A stretch of 34,438 bases of DNA from Caulobacter sp. (GTDB lineage: Bacteria; Pseudomonadota; Alphaproteobacteria; Caulobacterales; Caulobacteraceae), in NCBI GenBank assembly GCA_026225565.1, contig JAMFTA010000076.1, positions 1-34,438 on the forward strand. The letters run 5' to 3'. A program made the translations under genes and the position numbers. Below are positions 8,290 through 16,834 of the stretch, in pieces (position 1 is the stretch's first letter; every line of letters starts with the position of its first letter). The notes under the pieces were generated by a model, which saw nothing but the letters and a program-made list of their open reading frames with translations, ran no database searches and was not told where the DNA came from.

Positions 8290-9899
8290 TGACGGATCAC
8301 GCCGTCCAAAGAGCGGCGGCGCCCATAGTCGCTGGACCGCCCCAGTTCCTGGGCATTCCGTGGCTGGGGCTGACCGCGGTGTTGATGGGCACGTTCATCT
8401 CGACCCTGAATGGCCGCCTCTCCAACTTTGGCCTCGCCGATATCCGCGGGGCGCTGCACGCCGGCTTCGACGAGGGCGCCTGGATCACCACAGCGCAAAC
8501 CACCGCGCAGATGTTGGTCGCCCCGCTCGCCGTCTGGGTGGGGGGCGTCTTTGGGCCGAGGCGGGCGCTATTGGCGGCTGCGGCAAGCTTCGCCGTGATC
8601 TCTCTGATCATCCCGTTTTCGGTCGATCTGCCGATGTTGCTGATCTTGCAATTTGCGGGCGGCCTGGCGTCGGGTTTCTTCATTCCCTTGACCCTGGGCT
8701 TTATCCTGCAGAACAGCCCGCCGAAATATTGGGCCTATGGCATCGCCCTCTACGCTCTGAACCTTGAGCTCTCGCTCAACATCTCGGCCTCATTGGAGGG
8801 CTGGTACGTTGAGCACCTGTCGTGGCGCTGGATCTTTTGGCAGAATATTCCCCTGGCCGTCATCATGGGGCTGTGTTTGCACTTTGGCGTCGCCCGGGAC
8901 GCCGCCAAGCCCAACCGCCCCCCCGCCGATGTCTTCGGCCTGCTTTCCGCCGGCCTGGGTCTTGCCTTGATCTATGCCGGTCTCGACCAGGGCAATCGGC
9001 TGGACTGGCTGAACTCGGGCCTGGTGACGGCGCTTTTGGGTGCGGGGGGCGTGCTCGTGGCGGGCTTCTTCGTCCACGAAGCGCGCACGGCTCATCCCCT
9101 GATCAATTTGAAGGCCGCCCTTGGGCCGCCCATTCCGCGCCTCCTGTTGCTGATCGGCTTTCTGCGCCTGACCATCCTGGCCACGGCCTTCCTGATCCCG
9201 CTCTATCTGCAGTCGGTTCGGGCTTTCCGCGCGCTGCAGGTGGGGCAGACCCTGGTCTGGATCGCTGCGCCGCAACTACTGCTGTGCTTCCTCGCGGCCC
9301 TGATGTTGCGACGGATGGACCCGAGGATCGTGGCCTGCATGGGTTTTATCTTCATCAGTCTTGCCTGTCTGATGGTCGCCCACGGTCTGACGCCGGTTTG
9401 GGGGTCCGACCAGTTCCTGCCATCCCAGCTTCTGCAGGCCGTGGGGCAGAGCTTCGCCCTTTCCGGCGTCCTCTTCTTCGGCATTCTGCATCTTCGGCCT
9501 CAGGATGCGCTGACCTTTGGCGCGGCTGTGCAGACGGCGCGTTTGATGGGGGGCGAGATCGGGCTGGCCTTTATCACCACCTTCACCCGGATGCGCAGCC
9601 AAACCGCCTCCAACTTCATCGGCCAGCACATACAAAGCGGCGATGGCCGGGTTCTGCAGCGGTTGCACGCCTACGCCGCCGTCGGTGGGCGCGCCAGCAG
9701 CGACCCGGCCGCCGCCGCCGCCCGAGGCGGCGCCATCCTGAGCGCCGTGGTGCGCACCATGGCCTCGACCCAAGGGGTGATCGACGCCTTTGTCATCATC
9801 GGGGCGCTCACCGCGGTCGCGCTCCTCTTGGCGGTTTCCCATCGCGCCGCGCCGATCGGACCGGCTTCTCATCGCCCGTTGTTCGAGGAGGCTTCGTGA
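8289..9899 (+). CDS. DHA2-family MFS multidrug transporter (EmrB-like)
   Basis: The protein has 536 residues with about 14 hydrophobic helices, the size and topology of the DHA2 (14-TM) drug:H+ antiporters such as EmrB. Residues ~20-60 carry the Asn/Asp-rich first helix and the helix 2 pattern Asp-Glu-Gly-Ala-Trp-Ile-Thr-Thr-Ala, seen in EmrB relatives. A cytoplasmic loop with Gly-Pro-Arg-Arg follows helix 2. It would export hydrophobic compounds through the adaptor and outer-membrane factor encoded on either side. It overlaps both neighbours by a single base (TGATG). Substrate cannot be told from sequence. Confidence 0.92.
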   Translation: MTDHAVQRAAAPIVAGPPQFLGIPWLGLTAVLMGTFISTLNGRLSNFGLADIRGALHAGFDEGAWITTAQTTAQMLVAPLAVWVGGVFGPRRALLAAAASFAVISLIIPFSVDLPMLLILQFAGGLASGFFIPLTLGFILQNSPPKYWAYGIALYALNLELSLNISASLEGWYVEHLSWRWIFWQNIPLAVIMGLCLHFGVARDAAKPNRPPADVFGLLSAGLGLALIYAGLDQGNRLDWLNSGLVTALLGAGGVLVAGFFVHEARTAHPLINLKAALGPPIPRLLLLIGFLRLTILATAFLIPLYLQSVRAFRALQVGQTLVWIAAPQLLLCFLAALMLRRMDPRIVACMGFIFISLACLMVAHGLTPVWGSDQFLPSQLLQAVGQSFALSGVLFFGILHLRPQDALTFGAAVQTARLMGGEIGLAFITTFTRMRSQTASNFIGQHIQSGDGRVLQRLHAYAAVGGRASSDPAAAAARGGAILSAVVRTMASTQGVIDAFVIIGALTAVALLLAVSHRAAPIGPASHRPLFEEAS

Positions 9900-11329
9900 T
9901 GGTCGGCGGCGTGCGCGCGCTTGTCCCCCTGATAGTCGGCGCCCTGTTATCGGGATGCGTCGTCGGGCCCGACTACGTGGCGCCCCCGCCGCCCCAAGGC
10001 GCCTCGGGACCGCTGGTGTCCGTCAATCCCGCATTGGAAGCGGACACCACAGCCCCCGATGCCTGGTGGAAACTTTATAGCGACCCCACACTTGATGGCC
10101 TGCTGGCGCAGGCCTTCGCCGCCAACACCGATCTGGCCGCCGCCGAAGCCAATCTGTCGTCCGCCCGCGCTGTTTTGGAAGCCGCGCGCGCCGGGCGCTA
10201 TCCCTCTACCGTGATCAAATCGGGCGGGACCTATGGACGCGACGCCGCCACAGATGAGATTTTGGAGATCGGCGGTCATCCCCCGCAAACCACCTGGCTG
10301 TTCGATGATGTGCTGGATGTCTCCTATGAGTTCGACCTGTTTGGGCGCGTGCGCCGCTCGGTCGAGGCGTCTCGAGCCGATGCCCAGGCCGCGGCCGCCA
10401 GCCGGGACGCGCTGCGGATAACCGTCGCCGCCGAAACGGCCCGCGCCTATGTCCAGATCTGCACGCTCGGGGAACAACTCAGCGTGGCCCGCCGATCTTT
10501 GGATATCGTCGCCAAAGAGGCGCAGATCACCGCAGACCGGCACGCCGCCGGCGCTAACTCCCGTTTTGACGTGGTCCGCGCCGAGGGGCTTGTGGCCCAG
10601 GTGCGGGCGGCCATTCCACCCTTGGAGGGGCAGCGCCGGGCCGCATTGTTTCAACTCACCGCTCTTCTGGGCCGCACCCCCGCCAACGCGCCCTCTGAAG
10701 TTCTCGCCTGTGTGAAGCCGCCGCGACTGACCGGTTTGATCCCCGTCGGCGACGGCGCCGCGTTGTTGAAACGGCGACCGGACGTTCGGCAAGCGGAGCG
10801 ACGCCTGGCTAGCGCCACGGCTCGTATCGGCATAGCCACGGCCGATCTCTACCCCCGGATCAAGTTGGGCGGCCTTTACGGCGGCGCATCTTCGGACATC
10901 GGCGCTCTGGGCGGCGAGAACGCTCTGATCTGGGGCGTCGGACCGAGCGTCAGCTGGGCCTTCCCCAACCAGGCCGAACCCCGCGCCCGCGTCCGCCAGG
11001 CCAAGGCGGGGGCCGCTGCGGCTCTGGCTGGTTTCGACTCCGTCGTTTTGCAAGCTTTGAAGGAGACCGAGCAATCGCTGGTCGCCTACAGCGCCGAACT
11101 AGATCGTCGCCAATCCTTGGGTGAGGCTCAGGAAAAGGCGCACGAGGCCTATGCTCTGGCCCATGGAGAGGTTCTGGCGGGATCGATCAGCACCCTCGAT
11201 CTTCTAATCACCGAACAGGCGCTGGTTGCGGCGGACACCGCCGTCGCTGCATCCGACGCGGTCTTGGCGCAAGATCAGATCGCGGTGTTCAAGGCGCTAG
11301 GGGGTGGATGGGCGCGCAGCCCGATTTAG
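9899..11329 (+). CDS. NodT-family outer-membrane efflux lipoprotein (TolC-like)
   Basis: The true start is the ATG at 9899 that overlaps the transporter stop; the same frame is open further upstream only by chance. The 476-residue product begins with a lipoprotein signal ending Leu-Leu-Ser-Gly-Cys20. It then has two OEP repeats of long Ala-rich helices with the usual motifs near Trp-Trp-Lys-Leu-Tyr-Ser-Asp-Pro, Tyr-Glu-Phe-Asp-Leu-Phe-Gly and Arg-Arg-Pro-Asp-Val-Arg-Gln-Ala-Glu. It forms the trimeric outer-membrane exit duct of the tripartite pump. Confidence 0.93.
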   Translation: MVGGVRALVPLIVGALLSGCVVGPDYVAPPPPQGASGPLVSVNPALEADTTAPDAWWKLYSDPTLDGLLAQAFAANTDLAAAEANLSSARAVLEAARAGRYPSTVIKSGGTYGRDAATDEILEIGGHPPQTTWLFDDVLDVSYEFDLFGRVRRSVEASRADAQAAAASRDALRITVAAETARAYVQICTLGEQLSVARRSLDIVAKEAQITADRHAAGANSRFDVVRAEGLVAQVRAAIPPLEGQRRAALFQLTALLGRTPANAPSEVLACVKPPRLTGLIPVGDGAALLKRRPDVRQAERRLASATARIGIATADLYPRIKLGGLYGGASSDIGALGGENALIWGVGPSVSWAFPNQAEPRARVRQAKAGAAAALAGFDSVVLQALKETEQSLVAYSAELDRRQSLGEAQEKAHEAYALAHGEVLAGSISTLDLLITEQALVAADTAVAASDAVLAQDQIAVFKALGGGWARSPI

Positions 11330-11401
11330 CGCTTTGGCGCATGTCTCTTTGGCTCCGCGTTATGGCCGGTGAGCTTGCGCGCATTGCAGAGGCGAGGGCA
11401 G

Positions 11402-11417
11402 CGTCCGGAACCGGACG
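11402..11417 (+). terminator. Short hairpin after the efflux operon
   Basis: CGTCCGG (11402-11408) pairs with CCGGACG (11411-11417) around a 2-nt centre, 72 bases after the last efflux gene. There is no T-run, so this is a weak terminator candidate or a protein-binding palindrome (TTCCGGAA core). The surrounding 11330-11539 stretch holds no gene I can support. Confidence 0.25.
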
Positions 11418-11539
11418 GTCACCACAGCGCGCCGCGCGAATAGGAGGCAAGCGGCCCGACAGCGGCGGCTCGCTGCGATGAGCCCGCCGTTCGCTTCAGC
11501 GTCGGATTTTCGCAGCGACCCTAGTGTAGTGTGAAGACC

Positions 11540-12637
11540 ATGACCGACGCCCGTGCGGAAACACGTTCGATACGCTGGACCTGGATCGCGGCCATTTGGT
11601 GTGCGGGCGCGTTGTTCGACGCGAGCCAGACCATGCTCGTCATGCACGCGGTGGGCGGGCGCAGGCCGTGGCTCCCCCCGTTCGTGGTTGAATTCGTGTC
11701 CTGGCTGCCCTGGGCGTTGGCGACGCCGCTTGTCATCGCATTGGCGCGGCGGCGGCCGATTGTTCAGGGCGGTATTCTCAAGGTCGCGACGGTGCATCTG
11801 GCGGCCTTCGCCGCCATCAGCATGACGGCTGAGGCGTGGTCTGCGTCGCTTCGGGTCACCTTCAACCCGTGGTGCCACGCGCGGCCGCCTACCTTCGTGA
11901 ACACCTGGACCTCCTCGCTCACCGACCAGATCCTGACGTTCGCGATCGTCTACGTTCTCATCCTGACCATCACCTACGTCGTGGACTCGCGCGAGAAGAT
12001 GGCCCGGCAGATGACCGAGACCGCACGGCTCAACGAGGAGCTTTCGCGGGCGCAGCTCGCCGCGCTCAGGCGCCAGATGGACCCTCACTTCATGTTCAAT
12101 ACCCTGAATTCGATCGCCGGCCTGGTGCGCGACCAGCGAAGCAACGCAGCGGTCGGCATGATCGTGGGCCTGAGCGAGTTCCTGCGCCGCGCGTCGGAAG
12201 ACTCCCACCGGGCCCAGGTCACGCTGGCGGAGGAGGTTGAATACTTGCAGCGCTATATCGACATCCAGAAGGTCCGCTTCGGGGACCGTCTGCGGGTGAG
12301 CCTCGACATCCCCGATGATCTCCTGGATGCGTCGGTCCCGAGCTTTCTGCTGCAGCCGCTCGTGGAGAACGCCATCAAGCACGGTATCTCCAAGCGCGTC
12401 GCCGGCGGCGAAGTCCGTGTTGTCGGCGCGCGCTGCGGCGGCGTCCTTCGCTTGACGGTCTACAATGACGGCCCGTGGGTCCAGGATGACCGAGAGGCGG
12501 CGCCCGGCGGCGTCGGGCTCGGCAATCTCCGAACCCGCCTGCAGATCCTCCACGGCGGCCTTGCTGAGCTACGGCTGAGGCCGGTCGAGGCGGGTGGCGT
12601 GGAGGTGGTCGTGACCCTGCCGTTCCAGGAGGCGTGA
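11540..12637 (+). CDS. LytS-type sensor histidine kinase (His_kinase family)
   Basis: The protein has 365 residues from the ATG at 11540; a GTG at 11531 is an alternative, and neither has a strong ribosome binding site. Four hydrophobic N-terminal helices (~15-155) form the membrane sensor. A short coiled coil leads to the His_kinase domain, with phospho-acceptor His183 in Asp-Pro-His-Phe-Met-Phe-Asn-Thr-Leu-Asn. A HATPase_c domain follows with Asn-Ala-Ile-Lys-His-Gly (N box) and Gly-Val-Gly-Leu-Gly-Asn (G box). It would phosphorylate the LytTR regulator whose ATG directly follows its stop. The stimulus is unknown. Confidence 0.92.
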   Translation: MTDARAETRSIRWTWIAAIWCAGALFDASQTMLVMHAVGGRRPWLPPFVVEFVSWLPWALATPLVIALARRRPIVQGGILKVATVHLAAFAAISMTAEAWSASLRVTFNPWCHARPPTFVNTWTSSLTDQILTFAIVYVLILTITYVVDSREKMARQMTETARLNEELSRAQLAALRRQMDPHFMFNTLNSIAGLVRDQRSNAAVGMIVGLSEFLRRASEDSHRAQVTLAEEVEYLQRYIDIQKVRFGDRLRVSLDIPDDLLDASVPSFLLQPLVENAIKHGISKRVAGGEVRVVGARCGGVLRLTVYNDGPWVQDDREAAPGGVGLGNLRTRLQILHGGLAELRLRPVEAGGVEVVVTLPFQEA

Positions 12638-13393
12638 ATGGCCCTTCCTGGCGAGCGATCCCAGCAGATTCGGGCCCTGGTAGTCGACGACGAAGCCTTG
12701 GCGCGGCGGAACCTGATCCTCCTGTTGCGCAACGATCCTGACATCGGAGCGGTGATCGAATGCGGGTCGGGCCTGGAGGCGATCGAGGAAATCCGGCGGT
12801 CCAGACCGGACTTGGTGTTCCTGGACGTACAGATGCCTGAATGCGACGGCTTCGATGTGCTCGAGCTCCTGGGCGCGGACCTGCCCGAGACGGTTATCTT
12901 CGTGACGGCCTATGACGCCTATGCGCTGCGCGCTTTCGAGGCCGGCGCGTTGGACTACCTCTTGAAGCCTTTCGACGACGCGCGCTTCAGCCGCGCCCTC
13001 GCGCGCGCCAAGGACAAGCTCGCTCACTACGCCCCAAATAAACGCCAATCGATCAGCCGGATCACCGTCAAGAGCCGAGGCCAGACCCTGTTCCTGAACG
13101 TCTCGGACATCGATTGGATCGAGGCGGCGAGCTACTACGCCTGTCTGCATGTGGGCAGCGCCACACACGTCGTGCGCAGGACCCTGCAGCAACTCGAGCA
13201 TGACCTGCATGAGCGGACATTCGTCCGCATCCACCGCTCGATCATCGTCAACCTCGACCGGGTCCGTGGGCTGGAACTGCAGGACAGCGGCGAATACGAG
13301 GTCGTATTGGAGTCCGAGGCTCGCCTCCGCTTGAGCCGCCGCTACCGCAAGCGCCTTCAAGACCGCCTGAGTGAGCTGACGAACGGCGGCTGA
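12638..13393 (+). CDS. LytTR-family DNA-binding response regulator
   Basis: The 251-residue protein has an N-terminal receiver domain with the acidic pair Asp17-Asp18, phosphorylation site Asp63 (Phe-Leu-Asp-Val-Gln-Met-Pro) and Lys in Leu-Leu-Lys-Pro-Phe. The C-terminal LytTR domain (~140-247) contains Phe-Val-Arg-Ile-His-Arg-Ser. LytTR domains bind direct repeats in target promoters. GGAGG lies just before the start, inside the end of the kinase gene, and the start follows the kinase TGA with no gap, so the pair is co-translated. The target genes are unknown. Confidence 0.94.
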   Translation: MALPGERSQQIRALVVDDEALARRNLILLLRNDPDIGAVIECGSGLEAIEEIRRSRPDLVFLDVQMPECDGFDVLELLGADLPETVIFVTAYDAYALRAFEAGALDYLLKPFDDARFSRALARAKDKLAHYAPNKRQSISRITVKSRGQTLFLNVSDIDWIEAASYYACLHVGSATHVVRRTLQQLEHDLHERTFVRIHRSIIVNLDRVRGLELQDSGEYEVVLESEARLRLSRRYRKRLQDRLSELTNGG

Positions 13394-13465
13394 TCGTGTC
13401 AGCCCCACGCGGGGCCTGGCGGCGACTTCGGACGCGCGGCTCCCGCCCGTTCGCGTTCACATTCT

Positions 13466-14005
13466 TTACTGCGCCCGCCGAAGAACGGTGATGGGGATCG
13501 AGCCGTCTTGTCGGGCGGCCACCTTCCAGGAAAGCTCATCGCCGTTCAGCTCATAGGGATCCACGCCAGTCTTATCATCCAGATTGGGGACGGAACTCCG
13601 ATCGCGATGAAAGGAGATCGTATGTTTGACCGGATCGACACTGTATCGGCCAAAGCTGACGCTCATGCCGAGAGATGCATCTTTATATTCTTCCGGAGTT
13701 CCAGAGAATTTGTCTCCGGATGCGAACTTCATGCGTTCAGCGCGATAAATCTGGAGGGAGTAGTAGCCGTCGGACGTGAAGACGCAGAGGCCATGCGGGT
13801 TGGGGCCATAGTCAGGGACACGAGCGCCGTCGGGGAGCAGCTTGTCGGCCGCCGCGAGGACCCACGTGCCGGCGATCGATGGAGGTTCATGCGGGTTGGC
13901 GTTCGCCGTCTCGCCGGAGCTGAGGAGAATGATCACGACCAGCGCGGCGACGGCGCGGCGGCTGCGGCCCTTGCGATTGAGTTCGAACTTCATGGCTTTC
14001 ATCAT
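13466..14005 (-). CDS. Lipocalin-like domain secreted protein
   Basis: This 179-residue protein has a basic N-terminus and a hydrophobic segment (~residues 18-31), followed by Ala-Asn-Ala, a likely signal peptide cleavage site. The mature part starts Ile-Ala-Gly-Thr-Trp-Val-Leu and has alternating strands with Gly-Tyr-Tyr-Ser-Leu-Gln-Ile. These are features of the small Lipocalin_5-type family seen in proteobacterial exported proteins, whose function is not established. Three ATGs (14005, 14002, 13993) compete; GAGG upstream favours 14002 or 14005. It converges on the LytTR regulator gene, with only a weak GCCCC/GGGGC hairpin (13402-13415) between the two stops. Confidence 0.75.
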   Translation of the reverse strand: MMKAMKFELNRKGRSRRAVAALVVIILLSSGETANANPHEPPSIAGTWVLAAADKLLPDGARVPDYGPNPHGLCVFTSDGYYSLQIYRAERMKFASGDKFSGTPEEYKDASLGMSVSFGRYSVDPVKHTISFHRDRSSVPNLDDKTGVDPYELNGDELSWKVAARQDGSIPITVLRRAQ

Positions 14006-14142
14006 GCCTCGGTTGGGGTTGTTTTCGTCGTGGCTCGCCTCAGCCCGTCTCCGCGCTTGACGGCGTCGAGGATCGCCCAGTTCCCGGTGTCGGAGCGTGG
14101 CCGCCAGTCGAGCTCTTTCCAGGCTGCAAACTCGAGCCTCAC
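14002..14142 (-). CDS. Possible 46-residue ORF overlapping the lipocalin start
   Basis: A GTG-initiated frame encodes a charged 46-residue peptide (Trp-Lys-Glu-Leu-Asp-Trp-Arg near its N-terminus) and ends in a TGA that overlaps the first ATG of the lipocalin-like gene. That overlap is typical of translational coupling. However, there is no clear ribosome binding site, its start lies within a MerR-like palindrome, and I recognise no family. It may be a gene remnant or chance. Confidence 0.2.
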   Translation of the reverse strand: MRLEFAAWKELDWRPRSDTGNWAILDAVKRGDGLRRATTKTTPTEA

Positions 14143-14154
14143 ACTTGCTTGAGG
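14137..14154 (-). promoter_or_regulatory. SoxR/MerR-like box
   Basis: On the minus strand this reads CCTCAAGCAAGTGTGAGG. The outer arms CCTCA/TGAGG are perfect and 10 of 18 positions match the SoxR box CCTCAAGTTAACTTGAGG; the centre is poor. It lies 132 bases upstream of the lipocalin-like gene. No soxR or merR gene is in the window and no clear -35/-10 pair flanks it. Confidence 0.25.
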
Positions 14155-14433
14155 TTGTGACCCCGAGTGTAGGTGCGCCTGCCCCGGCGGTGCAGACCGC
14201 TAACTGCAGCGAGACGGCCGCTCACCGCATAAACTGGGAATAGGCCTGCCTTGACGAGCAACTCGGCGATCCTTGCGAGATCGCGCCACCCTGCAGATCA
14301 TGACGGCGGGAGCCAGTTTTGCGGTGGGCATGTCGCCCGTCGGGCTTGCGCCGCCCGACCCCAAGCGGCGGTGCGACTGACCTCTCTATTCTGCGCGCCC
14401 GTGACATCCAAACGGTGAGAAATCGTGACTTCT

Positions 14434-14595
14434 CTAACCGGCGTAGACGGAAAACCGCAGCGGGGAGGTGTATTTCGACCGGAACGACTGGAAGGGTCTA
14501 AGGGTGAATTCGAGCGCCCCGTTTGCGGAGCGGAGCCAGAATATGCTTTGGGCGGCGAGCCGCTCAAAGTCGCCGGACCGGCTTAGGTCAGCCAT
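14434..14595 (-). CDS. Possible 53-residue ORF downstream of the amidohydrolase
   Basis: An ATG-initiated 53-residue frame begins 21 bases after the amidohydrolase stop on the same strand. It contains Phe-Glu-Arg-Leu-Ala and a C-terminal run rich in Phe, Tyr and Ser (Phe-Thr-Leu-Arg-Pro-Phe-Gln-Ser-Phe), ending Ser-Val-Tyr-Ala-Gly. The composition is protein-like but the ribosome binding site is weak and no family is recognised. It could be the C-terminal fragment of a lost gene. Confidence 0.25.
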   Translation of the reverse strand: MADLSRSGDFERLAAQSIFWLRSANGALEFTLRPFQSFRSKYTSPLRFSVYAG

Positions 14596-14616
14596 GAAGG
14601 TCAAACAGCGGCCCCG

Positions 14617-16656
14617 TCACTTCGGCATTCCATTCAGACCGCTCGCTTGCCTCAGCGCGTCCCCATTCAGTCGGTAGCCGTCCAAGAACACGGTGTCGAC
14701 ATGGCGAAGGTTGGCGAGGTCTTTGGACACATCCCCATCCACAAGGATGATATCCGCCGTCTTTCCGGGGGCGATCGATCCCGTGCGATCCGCCATGCCG
14801 GTCATCCGGGCAGGGATGATGGTTGCGGTCTGCAGCGCTTCCGGGTTGCTGAGGCCGGCCTGCTGGTAAAGCTCCAGTTCGCGCACCAACTCCAGTCCGT
14901 ACCCGTCGGTGCCAGCGACGATCCGGACACCCGCCTGATGGAGCTTACCCACAAGGTCCACCATCTTGGCGAAACTTTTGCGATAATCGTCGCGCGTGAG
15001 ACCCTCGGAGAGGGGATAGCCGCCGATTTTCCAACTCCGGGCGACCGATGGCGGCGCGATATCAGCAAACGGCGCGTATTCGGGCGATATGGCGCTGCCG
15101 TCGGAGGTCATCAGCGGCTCCCATACCGTTAGCGTCGGATCGATGATTGTCTGTCGCTGCGAGAGCTCCGCGTAGAAGGCTTTCATCGCCGGGGAATCGA
15201 GATCGACGTCCTTGCCGTATCTGGCAGGGCCCTCCAGCCGTGCGGCGGTGTTGGATTTGTCGACGACATCTTGCGGCATCGCCTGCATCAGGATGAAGTT
15301 GATGTGCGTGACTTCGTCATAGCCCGCCCGTACCGCGTCGAGCGGGCGCATACCTGCGGGCACATGGCCGTGCACGTGTAGGCCGAGCTTGTGAGCCTCA
15401 GCGGCGCCCGGAGCGATCCACGCCGGGTTCATCGACGTGTAGAACTTGACGCCCCACAGGCCCGCCGCCTTGATCTTATCGACTGCGGCTATCGTCTCCG
15501 CTTCCGACGAGACCGTAAGCGCGCCCTGTGCGGCCAGCGGGTCCTTGCGATCGATGATCACGGAGATCTTTCCATCGGGCGCGAGCAGGTCGCCGGAGGC
15601 GCGACGCTTGTAGATGCTCAGCGCCTCGTCGATCATCGTGCCGGGGCTCCGGTAATTCGTCATGCCCGTCGCGACGTTCTGGAGGAGGTTCCAATCGTCG
15701 CCGACATGCTGGTGCGAGTCCCACAGACCGGGCGTCAGCGTCTTGCCGCGGCCATCGATCATGACAGCGCCGGGCGGCGGCTTGATCGATCCCGCCGGGC
15801 CCATGGTGGCGACCTTGCCGTCGGCGATCAGAACCGCGCGGTCAGGCAAGTACCGCCCTGCGACCGAATCGAACATGAGCACATGATCGACCAGCGTCGG
15901 CGTGCGATTGGCGGGGCTTAGAAACTGGTGAGCGACTCCGCGGACCATGGCGGCCGTCGCCAAATCTTGAAGCGCCTTCAGCTTCGGGCCGCTCCCTTCG
16001 TACCCCTCGGGCAGCAGCGAGATCTCTCCGGCCTGACCGAAGAAATGATTGTCAGTGTCGAGCCATACCGGTGAGGGGGCAAAACCGTAGCCTGTGATGA
16101 AGGCCAGCTTGACGGTCTTGGGTCCGTGCGGACCGTCGATCTGCACCGGTTGGTCGAAAGTGATGCTGGCGTGCCCAGTGGGCAGCAGGTCGATCCCCTT
16201 GTCACCCGCGGCGACAAGCGCCTCGACATCCATCTCACTGGCAAGCCATGGGCCGCCGTAGGTATTGTAGCGCTTGCCGCCGAAAGGCGCGGAGCCGGAA
16301 TCGACAACCGTTTTCCAGTGCGCGACGCCACCGCCATCGACGGTAAAGTCCTCGGTTGCGTCACCCTGATCGGTGTAGCCGCGGATGGCGATGGCCGTCG
16401 GCCGGCGATCGCCGCCAACCGTCACAAGTTCATCGTCCTCGGTCACCCAACCCCGCAAGGACATCGACATGCGATAGGCCACGCGTCCGTCAGGCCTCGT
16501 CCACGACCAAACGTCGCCATGTTTGCCGGCCGTCGAACTGATCGTGTAGTGGCGCGCGTCGGCGGGCGGTGCGGCCAACTGCTCCTTAGACGTCGGCGCG
16601 GCCGCAGCTAAGGACGCAGTAGCGGCAAACAGTGTCGCGAGCATCATTAGGCGCAT
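14617..16656 (-). CDS. Secreted amidohydrolase-superfamily protein with large N-terminal domain
   Basis: The 679-residue protein starts at the ATG at 16656, preceded by GGGGGA at good spacing and opening a signal peptide (Met-Arg-Leu-Met-Met-Leu... Ala-Ala-Ala-Ala); an ATG 30 bases upstream is less likely. Residues ~25-280 form a beta-rich extension of unknown fold. The amidohydrolase barrel begins near 300. Metal ligands are His315-Gln-His317, a Lys in Val-Lys-Phe-Tyr that may be the carbamylated ligand, histidines at 427-431, a His in Thr-His-Ile-Asn, and Asp584 in Ala-Gly-Thr-Asp-Gly. The C-terminal Gly-Ser-Ile-Ala-Pro-Gly-Lys-Thr-Ala-Asp segment is typical of imidazolonepropionase/prolidase-like members. 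It probably hydrolyses an amide, peptide or lactone in the periplasm; the substrate is unknown. Confidence 0.85.
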   Translation of the reverse strand: MRLMMLATLFAATASLAAAAPTSKEQLAAPPADARHYTISSTAGKHGDVWSWTRPDGRVAYRMSMSLRGWVTEDDELVTVGGDRRPTAIAIRGYTDQGDATEDFTVDGGGVAHWKTVVDSGSAPFGGKRYNTYGGPWLASEMDVEALVAAGDKGIDLLPTGHASITFDQPVQIDGPHGPKTVKLAFITGYGFAPSPVWLDTDNHFFGQAGEISLLPEGYEGSGPKLKALQDLATAAMVRGVAHQFLSPANRTPTLVDHVLMFDSVAGRYLPDRAVLIADGKVATMGPAGSIKPPPGAVMIDGRGKTLTPGLWDSHQHVGDDWNLLQNVATGMTNYRSPGTMIDEALSIYKRRASGDLLAPDGKISVIIDRKDPLAAQGALTVSSEAETIAAVDKIKAAGLWGVKFYTSMNPAWIAPGAAEAHKLGLHVHGHVPAGMRPLDAVRAGYDEVTHINFILMQAMPQDVVDKSNTAARLEGPARYGKDVDLDSPAMKAFYAELSQRQTIIDPTLTVWEPLMTSDGSAISPEYAPFADIAPPSVARSWKIGGYPLSEGLTRDDYRKSFAKMVDLVGKLHQAGVRIVAGTDGYGLELVRELELYQQAGLSNPEALQTATIIPARMTGMADRTGSIAPGKTADIILVDGDVSKDLANLRHVDTVFLDGYRLNGDALRQASGLNGMPK

Positions 16657-16719
16657 TTCTGATCCCCCTGGGGAAGAACATCGCAAGCTAGACCGGAAAG
16701 CGCAATGACAGTCTAAGAA

Positions 16720-16765
16720 GCGGCGGTTGCGGCCTCGGTCGCGATCGGCTTGTCGCAGCCGCCGC
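16720..16765 (-). terminator. Long imperfect inverted repeat between the kinase and amidohydrolase genes
   Basis: GCGGCGGTTGCG (16720-16731) pairs with CGCAGCCGCCGC (16754-16765) over 12 positions with one wobble, around a 22-nt loop. Read on the minus strand it lies 70 bases after the kinase stop and is followed by TTCTTAG. It is a plausible terminator separating the kinase operon from the amidohydrolase. Confidence 0.4.
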
Positions 16766-16834
16766 CCTTCGGCTTACGATCGGCGGAGCGTCGCTCGCCG
16801 AAGCGGTAGCCATGCCGTCGGCGGACTTTTTCTG

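Larger units (their letters stand above)
14006..14616. other. Gene-poor stretch with possible small or decayed minus-strand ORFs
   Basis: No confident gene lies between the lipocalin-like gene and the amidohydrolase. On the minus strand there are three short frames with protein-like composition: 14434-14595, 14139-14297 (no start codon, about 52 residues, Leu/Ala/Val-rich) and 14002-14142. A MerR-type palindrome lies at 14137-14154. I see no recognisable transposase and no tRNA. The stretch may hold eroded genes. Confidence 0.4.

Noticed and set aside
16796-16812. Short shared word GCCGAAGCGGTAG also present near 33808
   Set aside because: Only 13 bases match and the second copy is explained by its own hairpin; two short copies are not enough for a dispersed repeat.
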